From assembly GCA_963971225.1 (NCBI GenBank), contig OZ020267.1, forward strand, positions 4,216,001 to 4,280,000: a stretch of 64,000 nucleotides of DNA, written 5' to 3'. Source of the stretch: Melieria omissa. Its lineage: Eukaryota; Arthropoda; Insecta; Diptera; Ulidiidae. This document shows positions 46,845-58,925 of the stretch, piece after piece. Every line of letters begins with the position of its first letter. Position 1 is the first letter of the stretch. The notes beneath the pieces were generated by a model that was not told the DNA's origin, did no database searches, and saw only the letters and a program-made list of their open reading frames with translations. Position numbers and translations under genes: made by a program.

Positions 46845-47290
46845 AAATTGTTGAATATTTCAGAACTCAGAACCAAAAAAAAGTAAACAAAAAAATAGAA
46901 ATTGTAAAAAAAAATTATAAATATATAATTCTACATTATGTAAGAATAGTAAAATTTTCATAATGAACAATGATATGAAAATCAGAAAAATCCTAGTAAA
47001 ATGCTAAAAACTGTTTAATATTTCACAACTCAGAACCAAGAAAAAGTAAACAAACAAAATTGAAAAAATTGTAAAAAAAAATTTAAAAATATATAATTAT
47101 ACATTATGTATAAATAGTAAAATTTTCATGGTGAACTATGATATGAAAATCAAAAAATTTCTTGTAAAATGCTAAAATTTGTTTAATATTTCACAACTCA
47201 AAAAGAAGAAAAAGTAAACAAAATTGAAAAAACATAAATTGTAAAAAAAATTGTATAATATATAATTATACATTATCTACAAATATGTCT
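46845..47290. repeat. Tandem repeat, about 3 copies, period 163-168 bp
   Basis: AATATTTCASAACTCA starts at 46854, 47017 and 47185. Each copy continues with AAAAAGTAAACAAA, AATTGTAAAAAAA, TATATAATTATACATTAT and, in the first two, AGTAAAATTTTCATRRTGAAC and TATGAAAATCARAAAA. A further partial copy of the end lies near 46278. Confidence 0.9.
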
Positions 47291-50200
47291 GTTTAAATGA
47301 AAATATAAACACTTTACAAAACATTCCCATATCGAGTACTTACACACATTTCCAGTCAAGTTCATTGAGCTTTTTGTTATCAAATTTTTTTTGCAATAAT
47401 TTCAACAAAAGTTAATGCAATAAATAACATAAATCCAGAACAGTTTCTAATATATTTATGTATTATATAAAAATATATAACAAAACTAAGAACTCGTAAA
47501 GGCGATTGCATGCGTAATGTGGCGGCCATCTTTGGCTCATTTTGGCCATAAAATGCATATGACACCAGACTAAAGCGCTATTGCTGTTGTTGTTTTTGTT
47601 GGCATAAATTGTTCTTGCCAAGTGTGCGTACATTCTAACGCATACATATTTACTCGTATAGAAAGATGTTGCTATGTTGGAGTCCGCAAATACTTGGTGG
47701 CTTATGGCGCACCAGGTAAACCAGGTAAGCGCCGCCCCAGCCTGCAGACATTAAATCAAGCAAATTAGCTCTCAGATGAATTTTTCGTGGCAGGCAAAAT
47801 TCGCCGCAACACTCAGTCTGCGAAGTTGGCAACGCAGCACACTGAGCTGAGATCGGCACAAGAAACGCCGCGAAATGCTAATCTAATAACTTTGGCTGCT
47901 AAAGTAACACGCGCTGTTGTTGATATATACAAGTAAGATGCAGTTTTTGTTGTTGCTATTGTTTGTGCTGTTGCAGACACACGCTGTGTTGATGTACGAG
48001 ACTGCTTGGAGAGCGTCAGGTGTGCGCATTAAAAATAAATTCGCCCAGCTTCGGTGCGGCACCAGAAACGCCACACAAGCCAGTAGCAGCAACACAAGCG
48101 GCCAAGTTTTAAATAATTTCTCCATTTGGCGCGCGGCAACTGATGTTTGCTTGGCGCATTGGTATGAAGTGGAGCTTTGACATGCGAAATTTGCATAAAT
48201 TTCAAGTAAATGCAATTTGGCGCCACCGCGTCTCAGAGAGCGAACGAGGCGACCGTGACAGAGACGCACACGAAGCCATTAGGCGGGCGGAAAGAATGGC
48301 GAAGCGGCGGCTAAGAATTATGACATCAAGCAAACAAAATCAAGAAAGCTGAGCGACAGCAGAGCAATGTGCTTGGAAAATGATTGGGCAGCTTCTTTTA
48401 TGATTTTTTTTTTAATTTATTTAAATTTTATGGTCATTTAAAATTTGCTATTTTTTGAAACATGATCTTTGATTTAATTCATAACTAATTTTCATACTGC
48501 ACAAAGTCAGCATAAATATTTTACTGGAAATCTCTATTTTTTTAATGAATTTTTATGATTTTAAATTGTGTTTCCTAAGAAAGTTCTAAGCTCTTTGTGG
48601 GCATCTGAGAAAATGTACATTAATAAGTTTTAATTAAATAACTTCAAGCTATGCTTCATGCTTTTTAAAAATTTTATATTTTCAACAACTTTTTAGGACA
48701 GTAAAAAAATTACTTGAAAATTAAATTGAAAAAAAAAAATCAAAAAATTAAACTAAAATTAAATTAAAATTTGAAAATTTGTAAAAATTAAAAAAATTTA
48801 ATTAAAATTAAAATTGTATCTCTAGAGATTAAAGATTAAAATTGTATCTCCTAATTAAGGTTTCAGTGGACAAGGAGACGAATGCAGCGGAGGCATTTAA
48901 AAATAAAGCATCTTTGAATATTTTGTATTTTTGTTATGATTTTTTTTCGAAAAAATGCATCCAATTCGCACTTTATGAATATGAGCTCCATTTGTATCCC
49001 GCCCTCCCCCTCCTAATGCGTGCCATGCTTTTAGCGCGCAATTGCAAGCATCCTACAGCAACACTCCCCGCGTAATGGCGACGACGCGCTGATGTGTTGC
49101 ACTGCATTGGCGTCAAAAAAGGGAGGCATTTTATTTTTTTGAAAAAAATATATTAAAAAGAACTCAAAAAAATCAAACAGCGAAAAGCACACATTTTATT
49201 TCGCGCTTCCTATTTCACACTGCAGCCACATACATGTAGCGTGTATGTGTGCGTGTGTGGGTTTTTGCATTTTCGCCCCATTTATATGCAAATAAATCAC
49301 CGCATTGCCGCCGCCATGCGTCGACTATGACGACGATGCGCGCATTAAAACAGCGCAACGAGCGGCATCCCATTCATCGCATTGCCTCCTTGCTTCCCTC
49401 CCCCCGATCCAAAAGCATGTTGCAAGTCTGCGCTAGTGTGCGTGTGTGTATATTTTATCTGCTCTTACTATTTGTCATGACTTGAAGTGCGCTCACTCGG
49501 CACTCGCCCCTACAACCCGCTCGCCCAGTTTAACTCATTTTATTGTAATTTTTTGTTTGTTTTGTTGTTGCGCATTTTGTTTTCGCATATTTATTTGTTG
49601 TTCTCGTTGTTGTTGTTGTTGTTTTTATGCCGCATGCGGCAATGCCATATTGCCATGTGATATTTTAAAATGAAAATCCCTTTGCGACACACAAATGCGA
49701 GTACACACACACACAAACCTATGCACAGATATATATTAAAACGTACAGCTAGACAGCCAAACAGACATACGGCCAGTCTATGCCAAAATGCACAATTTTC
49801 ACATTCGACTAAATTTACAACAACGGATTCGAAACGCATAAATTCACCAATGAAACGCCAATAAATAAATTAAATGCATGTTTCTACCGGCTGAGGGGAG
49901 GAGAGCAATGCTGACTCGACTAGTATGGGTTGCCGGGAGGGCGTTGAGGGGGAGTTGAGAAGCGAAGCTTAACTTAGTGGCAAATATCACAATTTCGAGG
50001 TTTTAAAGTCACGAAAATTGAGAACATTGATTGTTGTTTTGATTGAGGATTAAGTGCGCTTAAAGTTGTAGGCAATAATTGGATAATCTCAAAGCGATGT
50101 TTGAATAATCTCGAAGCTTCACGACAGGTGCACTGGAATTAGAAATTGGAAAATGTTGCAGACTGACCGACTGCAATAGTAATGAGATATCGAAACTTCA

Positions 50201-51212
50201 GTAGATATGTAGCACAGCTAATCGTTGCTGAGAAGACGGTTTCATACTTTGGTATTCAGTGTTCGGCATTGACGACTACGTATTCTTAAAAACTATTCTC
50301 TTCTTCTTCTTCCGTGCTTTTATCCCATTTCACTTAGGGTCAGCTCTCCTAGTCCGTAATCTCCAGATTCTTCGATCTTGGCTCGTCTCGGTGTTTAAGT
50401 TCGCACACTTCTTCTTAAAAACTATTCACCAAGATCAGCAGAATAGTTCATAAATACGAAAGGAGTCTGGATAGCTAAACACTGACTAAACTGGATGTAA
50501 AAAGTTATTTCAGCAGGAAGAGGTAGGATTCTATGACATGTTATGGTTTTAGTCAGCAAATAGTTGACAAATTATTCGTCTACTGTCGATGATGGCTGAG
50601 ATCATCAGTGGACTCTGTGCCTTTGGGTCTATGCTCTTGAATAGACATCTATTTTGAGTTGACTGGAAAATTTTCTCATACGAAAAGGAGCTGGAAACAA
50701 TGCAATACATCTTATGAAAAGTTAGATACAGATTTATATCCATATTGACCCGGGTGACCCCACTCGTCCGAAGGCCTAACTTTAACAATTTGTTTTATGA
50801 CTATGGGAAAACTTGAAAGATTTCTTTCTAGAAGGTTTATTGAACACAAACTGAAGTCAGGAAAAAAATTGTTTGTTGAGAGTTTCTTTGGTAAAGCTAA
50901 GGTTAAATCTACTGCAACTTCGAATCTTCTCTTTGGAGCAAAAACTCGCATTATATCGTTACGGCTTCAGAATTCCAATCCACCAGTACAGCCCAAACCC
51001 TTTTTACCCCAACCGGAGCTTACTTAACCATTCAATCTTATCATTTTGAATCAACAAACATGCGATTGAAGCAAATTTGAAGCGAGAAGTTATGTTTCTT
51101 CGAACTGAGAATATGGTCTAACTTGAGTATTTTTGGCTGGTTTTCCTTCCTTTCTTTCGTCTTCGTCATCAAGGAAAACAAAATTCTTGTAACATTGACC
51201 CGGCTTAAACAA
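47291..51212. other. Intronic DNA, no gene
   Basis: GCCATAAA at 47545-47552. G+C-richer islands at 47500-48350 and 49000-49950. Very A-rich at 48710-48800. The open frames are short and without domains. Confidence 0.45.
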
Positions 51213-51216
51213 TTAA

Positions 51217-51299
51217 CCCTTTCCGACATGAAAATAACAGCCCGCTGTATGAATTGTATGAGCTGTAGTCCAATATATTGGACATTGTGACTAAAAGGG
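51217..51299. mobile_element. Very short piggyBac-like MITE (83 bp) with internal palindrome
   Basis: TTAA at 51213-51216 and 51300-51303 flank CCCTTTCCGACATG...GACTAAAAGGG. It contains the 16-bp palindrome GTCCAATATATTGGAC (51268-51283). Confidence 0.75.
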
Positions 51300-51329
51300 T
51301 TAAACTCACACATTTACCTAAGAAGTGTG

Positions 51330-51774
51330 CACACGACATTTGAAGTCGCCACACCTCTTTGTTAGAGTTAAAGCTAGTTTACTGTTGAACAATTTTAACT
51401 TAAAACGGGTTAAATAAACTTTTATCAATATTTTTTCAATACAAAAAAATATTGCAATATTTATGGAAAAATACAAAATTATCACTTTTTGATTTTATTT
51501 AACCATTACCAAAGAAACTGGGTTTTGAAGAAACGCGCCCAATTCGTAGACTTCAATTAGAACACAAACTTTCCATGACATCGCTGCAAATTATTGAAAC
51601 TTTTTTGTAGATAACAGTAAAATTTTTGTAATTTGCTTTGAATTCGCTTCTAAAAATGTTAATTTGTTGGTGCTTACTTAAATTAAAACCCAACATCAAT
51701 TGTAGCTTTTGCTATCAGATGACAAATAGGTGAAGTTGTCAGTTCGAAGGTAACTTTTGGGTCGAAAGGGTTAA
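51330..51774 (+). mobile_element. piggyBac-like repeat family A, copy 4
   Basis: Nearly full length: GAAGTCGCCACACCTCTTTG, AAAACGGGTTAA, GCGCCCAATTCGTAGACTTC and GTTGGTGCTTACTT are shared with copies 1-3. It ends GTCGAAAGGG followed by TTAA (51771-51774). Begins about 30 bases after the 83-bp MITE. Confidence 0.85.
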
Positions 51775-54030
51775 ATTAAGTGACACGAGATGCTCAAAAT
51801 TATACGCAATTTATAGTATTTCAATTGCTATAAACTTCCACCCCACCACACTTTCTCCCTGTCTTCCCCTCTCACAGTCGTAATGGCAACACTTTCTCTT
51901 CACTTGACGTTCTTGTTGTGGCAATTCTACAGCGCGGATGTTGTGTGTCACACGCGCTGCTGCTTCTCAAATGTGTTGTACCATGCTGTCTGCAACAGCA
52001 ACAACAATGCGCACCACAACAAATTGCACAATTTACTGTATTTACATGTCGAGTCGAGTCGACTCGGCTGGTCCGCAAAATCATTTAAGTGTGTAATTGT
52101 GTATTTATTTGCGTTATTTGACAAACGATCAACAATGGCAATCAGTCTGCGGGGTATCCGAGAGTGCGAGGGCAAGAATGGGGCAGGGTGCAAGTTAAGC
52201 AACAGCAGCCACATCAGTTTATATGGAATACTCGAGTTAAAGTGGTTGTTGTTGTGTTACTGAGAGGAATTAAATGTGAACATATGCCGAAGCAACACAG
52301 AGAAGAAGCAACTCGGGAAGAAGGGTTCACTGTAGTTCAAAGAAATTAAAATGCTGTGGAGAGATAAATGTTATTGGCCAATCAGACAGGAAAATTAAAA
52401 TAATTAAAAAAAATCCAGTAAAAATTATTTGGCGGAGTTTTTTAAATGATAAACTTCGACATTCGATTGATTAAAACTTTCACAACGTTAAAAAAAAACT
52501 TTGCTCAAGTGACTTTTAGGGGTTTTGGAACCACTTCTGTGCTTTAGAGAAGAAAAACAACAATATGAAATTACCAAACAGTTAACTAAAACAAACAATA
52601 ATAACAACAATAAATATCAACAAAACACAGCAACTGCACTTCGGCACACATTTACATAGAATTTACACGTGCAACAACAACACCAACAGCATCAAAACTA
52701 CATACAACAACAATACCCACACTTCAGCACCCAGAGGCCTGTTGCAGAGGAGGGAACTAACGGTGTTTGTGTCAGGCTCGAAGAATTATTGGCTTCAACA
52801 GTCGCATTAGAAGCTTTGCGACCGACTTCGATTGTTGCCGCTTAACGTCGACGCTTCGGGCCATTGGTGCAAAATTTAACTCATGTTGTTGTAGTTGTAA
52901 GACATATAATATGCTTGTTATTGTTGTTGTTGCTGGCATGCAGCGGCAGCAAACCAAATATATGGCAAATAATTTCCAATATATCGTTAAATGTCGACTC
53001 AAACTGCACTAAATATGCATACAACAACACCAACAAGCAACCCAACTACTCACCCGCACCCAGGCCAATAACAACACTGGTGCACAACATATTCACTACT
53101 TGTATGTATGTGGCGGCGCATATTTCAGCCAGTCTTTCTGCTCAAAGCGCCAGCTGAAGCCTCGCCAAGTCGACGCTTTTCAGGCATCCTGAGCGCAAGG
53201 GGCAGCGACCAGAGTTCGTGTGCGTTGCGGTAGCAGGAAAATTGAAATAGAATTCTATGTTGGGCCATTTGAAATGGCCTACAAGTCGAAGGCTGGAAGG
53301 TGTTGGCTGACACATTGAAAGGCGGCTGGGAAGCGGAAAAGTTCAGGGTTGCGTGCGAACTGGGAATTGTTGAGACGCAAAGCAAAATGCGTGGCGCACG
53401 TTGCAATGTTGTTCGGGCTGTGGCTGACGATTTAGTTGCATTGTCCATTGACAGTCAAACTACTTGACAGATGGTATGTTGAAATTTTTGTTATTTTACA
53501 GAAAAAATGTTTCAGAGAGGGGAAGGAAATTGAAGTCATACAAATTTGAATAATGTGTGTTTCAAAGTTTTGTTTTTAAAAAAATATAAAATTTAGTATC
53601 TTTTGAAAACGAAAATACTTAAACGAAGCATTAAAAAGTTATTTTAAAAAAATGTGCGATCTTTAAATTAAAAAAAATAATAAGAAATTGTATTAAAAAA
53701 AAAAATTAAAAAAAAAAATAATATGTTTTCTTAGAAATCAATTAAATGTACACCAGCAACAACAAAACAATGTATCTACTAAAGTATGTATAAAAAAGTT
53801 ATGTCGTAAAAAAACAGTAATAGTTTTTACTATCCATGTTTTTGTCAGTTTTTATTGATACTTGAAAAGTATAAAAATGTATAATAGTTGGAAAAAATTG
53901 AAAATTGAAGTCGGTAGAAGCTGGCAAAGTGGGCACTCAAACAAAAAAGGTGTCTCCTTCCTGACGTGATTGGAGTTATGAAACATAAAAAGAAGGTTAA
54001 TTCTTGTTAAACAAGGATGTAGAATGACAG
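51775..54030. other. Intronic DNA, no gene
   Basis: CAA-rich at 51990-52020 and 52560-52710. A+T-rich from 53470. No domain in any frame. Confidence 0.45.
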
Positions 54031-54365
54031 TGCGTTTCAAAATAAAGCGCTGCTAACAAAACTCACAAAAGAAGGTATAGTAATGAATGATATATATTTT
54101 CTGAAAGGCTGTGCAAATATCTTTTTCGCATTGTTATCAATAGCTTGGCATCTTTTCTTACAACTTTGGCTTATTTTTTAGTGTACTCCAAAGAAACCCC
54201 TCTCGAAATCCGTTTTAACGCCAAAATGATCTGTTTTGTTGTTGATATTCTTTTTCCTGCAAGCTTTTGCTTCATTAAGAACCAAACTTTTTCGATTGGG
54301 TTTGCATCTGGACTTTGGGTTTGCATTTGGACTTTGCATCTGGATCTTCTTAAAAAAAGAACCAA
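54031..54365 (-). pseudogene. Tc1-like (DD34E) transposase C-terminal remnant
   Basis: The minus-strand frame at 54171-54365 reads QSPDANPIEKVWFLMKQKL and continues about 25 codons. SPDxNPIE carries the third catalytic residue (Glu) of Tc1-type transposases. Past the stop, the sequence to about 54120 still resembles the family tail. CAGTGCGTTTCAAAATAAAG at 54028-54047 may be the terminal repeat. The rest of the element is missing. Confidence 0.75.
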
Positions 54366-55804
54366 AAATAATTAATTTTCTTAATTTTTTTGTATTACGA
54401 AAGTAAGACTTCGTTTCTTTATTTATAATTATTTAAGTTCTGTATTTTTTATTTATTTTTTTTCCTTGTTCACTCTTCTCTGGAACATAGGGCCTCCACA
54501 AGACTCTTCCGTCTTACACGCATTTTTTATTTATAATTTAATAATTTTTATATTTAAACTATTTAAACATGCAGCTTCATGATCAAATCTCTTTTTATAT
54601 GATTGTATTTAATAGCAAAAAAATCATAGAAAAAGCACTCAGTCAGATTAATGACCAACCATTTTATTTTCTTCACCGGAACAGACAAATAAATGAATTC
54701 AGTTTTTACAATAAATACTTTTGTCTCATTTATTAAAAGAGTAAATAAATTTATTTGTCGCATTTTTGCGGGCAATAAAATTTTTACAGTGCATTTGGCG
54801 CACATATCACCCACAAACACACACACATACACACAGGAGTACACAAACATACATAGATGAACACAAACATTGACAGTTAATTTTGCAATTGTATTTCAAT
54901 ATCAATAAATTTCCGCAAGCGACATAAAATACGAGCAAGTGCGAGCGGAGGGGTGTGGTGTGTGTTACGGTGGCCAGCACAGCCAGTGGCTGGTGACCGG
55001 TGGCACCACGGTCAGTGGCACTGCAGTGCAACTGCGGCCCGTGCGGCATGTTTGTTTATTTGCACAAGCAAGAGAGCGACACTCACACACACGAACCTTA
55101 ATAAAATGTAATTAAATTCGGTATTAGCTAAAATGTGCAATATGCCTTCGAACATACAAACAGAGATAAATAAACACAAACACACACATACGACTGCAAA
55201 TGCAAACACACAGCTAGAGGCAAACTAATGCGTTGATTAACAAGCTGCAAGCGGTGGCAGCAATCAATTGTTGTTGTTGGAGAAAGCCATGCTGTTTGTC
55301 CAGCAACATGCAATGGGTGGAGAAACGACAGCAGTATGGGGGAGGTTAGGCAAAATTACGCTCTGCATACACATTGATCAATTAACATGGCAATATTTTC
55401 ATTTGTCAATGGGTTAATTTATAACCAAATCAACATTAACCCCAACGCTGCGCATTTCGCCACCAACATTGGCATTTTGGGTGAAGGGAAGAGGGGACAC
55501 AACTGGCGCCAGTTGTGTGCCATGTGGTCAAATGCGCTGCATCGAGACGAGGGAGGAATTCGCATGGCTGGCACAACAACAACAACAACAACAACAACTG
55601 CGCACAAAGCACACAACGATGGCCGACAGGTGCAGCCATTGCATGCAGCATGGCCACCCGTTCCGAAGGGATGTTCATTTAGTCTCGCCTTTGTGTCCGT
55701 CCCGCTCCTTCCCTTCTCTACACTTCAGACATTCTATGCGACAGTGTTGCATGCGTCTCACTGTTTTGTTTGTGCAGTTTGAGTTCGAGTGTTTGAGTTC
55801 GAAA
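54366..55804. other. Intronic DNA, no gene
   Basis: A+T-rich to 54800, then G+C-richer with CA runs (54810-54835, 55176-55190), a GGTGGCC/CAGTGGC-rich patch (54968-55025) and a CAA run at 55574-55600. Confidence 0.45.
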
Positions 55805-55940
55805 TGCCACAGCCATGGGGTCTGTGTACAGAATGGGGAAGAGAGAGAGAGAGCGAACAAGCAGGAGAGTGTGGTGTTGTTGCAACATGGCGCAGCATGT
55901 GGCATGTTTGGCACTGCAATGCCATAGAATGGAATGTTTG
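55805..55940. promoter_or_regulatory. Candidate GAF/Pho cluster (response-element-like)
   Basis: A GA tract at 55841-55853 gives overlapping GAGAG sites, with another at 55864-55869. GCCAT cores stand at 55812-55816, 55887-55891 (reverse) and 55921-55925. The mixture resembles fly Polycomb response elements, without clear Zeste sites. Function is inferred only. Confidence 0.35.
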
Positions 55941-57221
55941 TGCTGCATCACTGCAATGTTCGTTGCAGTTGTTTTTGTTACATTCCTCTCAACCCTCACA
56001 TCCTTCCGCTGTTCTCGCTTCAGCTCGGGTTTCCGTGGGCAAATGTCAAGTTCAAATGTCAAAGTGGAAAAGCAAAGCCAAAACACAAACAAAAAATGAA
56101 AATAATTTTTTTTTCTATTTGCAACATGCGGTGGCAAGCAGATTTGAGCTTTAAAATTTAATGCTTTTTAATCACTCGTTGCACATTACTGTCCAAATAC
56201 GCATAAATAAGTTGCGCCGCGTAATTGCTGCCATAGCCACACCCCCTTTTAACACATGTTTCAAGCAAATTGCCGCAAAAAACCACTCAAACAACAACAA
56301 AAAAATAAAAAACGAGAGATGATAAAAAACGCGCAAAAGAAAAATCACCTTGCGGCTCATTACGCGCAACGCTTGGCGTGGGCGTGCCGGCGCGCAGTCG
56401 AGCGCAACTGCAGCCGGTCGTGCTGCACATTTGCTGCTCATCATTTTTGCACTACCGCAGACACCGTGCCTTCACTCGCTCGGGACGCTTCAAGCGCGCA
56501 CTTTTAAAAACTCATCACAGTCATCATTAATGGCCATCAGCGTACGAGCCATCAGCGACAACGAACGGCGCACAACAACCTTGCCGCATGCGGTGGCATG
56601 CACTCAGAGTCTGCAGTAACAACAATAACGTCATGTTGATGATCATTCAATTTACTTGATTTTAATGTTGCATGTCATCATCAACACGATGCATGCAACA
56701 TGCCGGCAGCAGCAGCAGCCACTACAACAACTGCAACTGCAGTGGCAGTGGCGGCCGCATCACGTACCCACACCGGCGGCAAGCTGTGCTCTAGCAACAG
56801 CAACAGCGGCGCAGCGCTGCAAATGGCCAGCAATAATAACAACAACAATAATCGTATTAAAAGTGCAGCAAAAACCACGCAGACAATAATAACAACAACA
56901 ACATCTATTTAACTATGGAAAACGCGCAGCTGGCAGCGTGTACGACTGAGATGGCCGGTGGGTGGGGGCGGGCGCGCGTACCAAGCATATGCGCCTTAAT
57001 GCAATGACTAGTAGGCGGAACACGTTTTCGCACCAACACACACACACACACACATGCATACAATTAAATGCCGCCGCGAAGGAGGATGCGTTGCGGCCAC
57101 TGTCAGTGTCATTGTTATGACCGCGTAACAAACAGCAACGTGCTGCTTGAGGCAAGCGCATGTTGCACTGTTGACGCTGTGTTGCAGCGGCTTAACCACA
57201 TTCTAGAAAAATATTAAAAAA
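55941..57221. other. Intronic block, no gene
   Basis: CAA/CAG runs at 56705-56735 and 56830-56905, (CA)n at 57035-57054. The frames here are opa-type artefacts. Confidence 0.5.
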
Positions 57222-57274
57222 TTTTAAAATTTGATTTAAAAAACTAGGTTAGTTTTTTAAATCAAATTTTAAAA
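57222..57274. repeat. Perfect 25-bp inverted repeat, 3-base loop
   Basis: 57222-57246 and 57250-57274 are exact reverse complements (TTTTAAAATTTGATTTAAAA then AACTA), separated by GGT. Transcribed, it would form a strong A+U hairpin. Confidence 0.95.
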
Positions 57275-57374
57275 GCATCAAACGTGGACTGAATTGGGGT
57301 CAAACGATAACATTTTTTATTAAGAAAAATACAAATTTGTTAAGGTGAACTTAAATAATCTAGGTTAGTGTTCG

Positions 57375-57460
57375 GTTAGGTAAGGAAGGGTGTGTGAGGC
57401 AGCACCGCACTTCCACTCGGAGGCCAAAACGGCCCATTGTGAATCCATTCTTATAGTTTT
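57375..57460 (-). repeat. LINE-like 3' untranslated fragment
   Basis: GGTTAGGTAAGG...GTGTGTGAGGCAGCACCGCACTT...AGGCCAAAACGGCCCATTGTGA parallels the 3' end of the LINE at 58003 (GGTAGGTAGG...GTGTGGCTGCTCC...AGGCCAAGCAGCCCATTGTGA). A related element in the same orientation; extent to the right is uncertain. Confidence 0.5.
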
Positions 57461-58002
57461 CTGGAGCTAACCAACAGTCTCAGTCAGGGGAAACCAGTTC
57501 GACCTCTTAGTGATGGAAAACAGATTCGAGGTTTCAAATTTCACCGCGAAAGCCAGGTCTGTCAGGGTTCTTGACCCTAAGGTTTAGAATTAATTCTCAC
57601 TGATTTAACTCACTGTATCCTTGGGGGAATTTAGTTTTGATGAGCTAAAGGGGCTGTGTAGGCCTCTAGACTAGGATATACATTCTCTACTGAAGTTCAT
57701 CAATACCACTGAAGACTTAAACAATCATTATTTCAACTCGATTACAACGAATATACCGGCGCTTCACTAAATCGACAAACCGGCTAAAAGAGATTCAGTC
57801 CTTGGAAAATCTCAAGTGAAGGGTTGTCTATTGCAAGCCGAAGAATTTCACAGTGGGACTGGCCAAGTCTGCTTGAAGTAGTTGCAAACCTGGGTAATCG
57901 CTAGCCAACGCTCTCTGTTATCAACGTGTTAACGACTCAAAACTCTCTGATGTTGTCTCAGATCTAATTGGGTCTTTGGCCACGTAGATTCCACGCATGA
58001 AA
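57461..58002. other. Unassigned DNA between two LINE 3' ends
   Basis: May be further 3' region of the element at 57375 or host intron. No recognisable frame. Confidence 0.3.
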
Positions 58003-58925
58003 AGGTAGGTAGGTAGGTAGGTGTGGCTGCTCCAGGAGGAGCACACTTAGGCCAAGCAGCCCATTGTGATACCACTTGAGAACGAGCATCAGGTCGCTCA
58101 CTCGTTAAACCCGTTGGAGCTTTTAAGGAATCTTAGTAGACGGCGTATGGTCTTATCAGCTAGATCTTCTAGACATGCAAAGAAGAAGTTGCCTAAGTAG
58201 GTCAGCCTTCTTCTGGATAAAACAGGACAGTTACATAGTAAGTGAGGTATACTTTTTTCCTCCTCCTCGTCCAAACAGCTGTGACAGAAGTCGTTCGAAA
58301 ACAGCCCCATCCTTTTTGCGTGGGTGACACTGATCATGGTTCTGTTCTGGGCTCTGTTTAATGAGAGGAGTTCTTGAGAACGTCGAAGGTTGGCCAAAGT
58401 TGGCGCGCAAGGAGGCTTGTGCTGGCTTTTGAAGCCATCTTAAATTTGTATCGTGTATAGGGCTCGCATGGGTACGAAGCTTACATGTTAAAAGAGGGAC
58501 TTCAAACATGGTCATCTCTTGGCGTAACTGATCAGTAGTACCAAGTCTCGCGAGCTCATCCGCTCTACAGTTCCCTGGAATATCCCTATGACCTGGAATC
58601 CAGCATAGGCGAATATGAAGCTGCTTGGCAGAAATTTGCTGCAGCTAAGAACAGTCTTTGGTGTTATTTTGACCGCATCCAGAGTTCTAAAAGCTGATTC
58701 ACTGTCCGATAGTATCAGGATAGCTTCGGAGATATCCTGTTTAATTTGAGCCAATCGAAGGCTGCGCAGATTGCTGTGACCTCAGCCTGGAAGACACTAG
58801 AGTAATCTGGCAGCCGGAGCTTTAAGTTACGGTTTAATCCTTCTGAGTAGGTACCACAGCCCATCTGACCAAGCAGTTCGATTCATCCGTATGTATATGG
58901 ACATCACTGCTAGCAGGGGGCACAC
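58003..58925 (-). mobile_element. Non-LTR retrotransposon 3' fragment (RNase H plus C-terminal Cys/His motif)
   Basis: Minus strand, 5'-truncated near 58925. An RNase H domain can be followed across frames: HTDES (canonical TDGS), QAEVTAIC, ILSDSES (Asp near 58704-58706), then CWIPGHRDIPGNCRADELAR. The downstream frame continues MTMFEVPLLTCKL. After another frameshift comes CHSCLDEEEEKSIPHLLCNC, a C-C-H-C motif common at the C-terminus of such LINEs. The frame stops at about 58098, followed by a 3' UTR and an (ACCT)n tail (58003-58022 on the plus strand as GGTA repeats). I/R1/Loa-type clades carry this domain order. Dead copy. Confidence 0.85.
58910..58922 (+). promoter_or_regulatory. CTCF-like motif (12/13)
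   Basis: CTAGCAGGGGGCA differs from CCASYAGRKGGCR at one position. It lies at the broken 5' edge of the LINE fragment, so it may be fortuitous. Confidence 0.2.

Noticed and set aside
51310..51325. Minus-strand CTTCTTAG then GTAAATG, ratchet-like
   Set aside because: Falls at the boundary of two MITEs, with a short tract and a weak donor.
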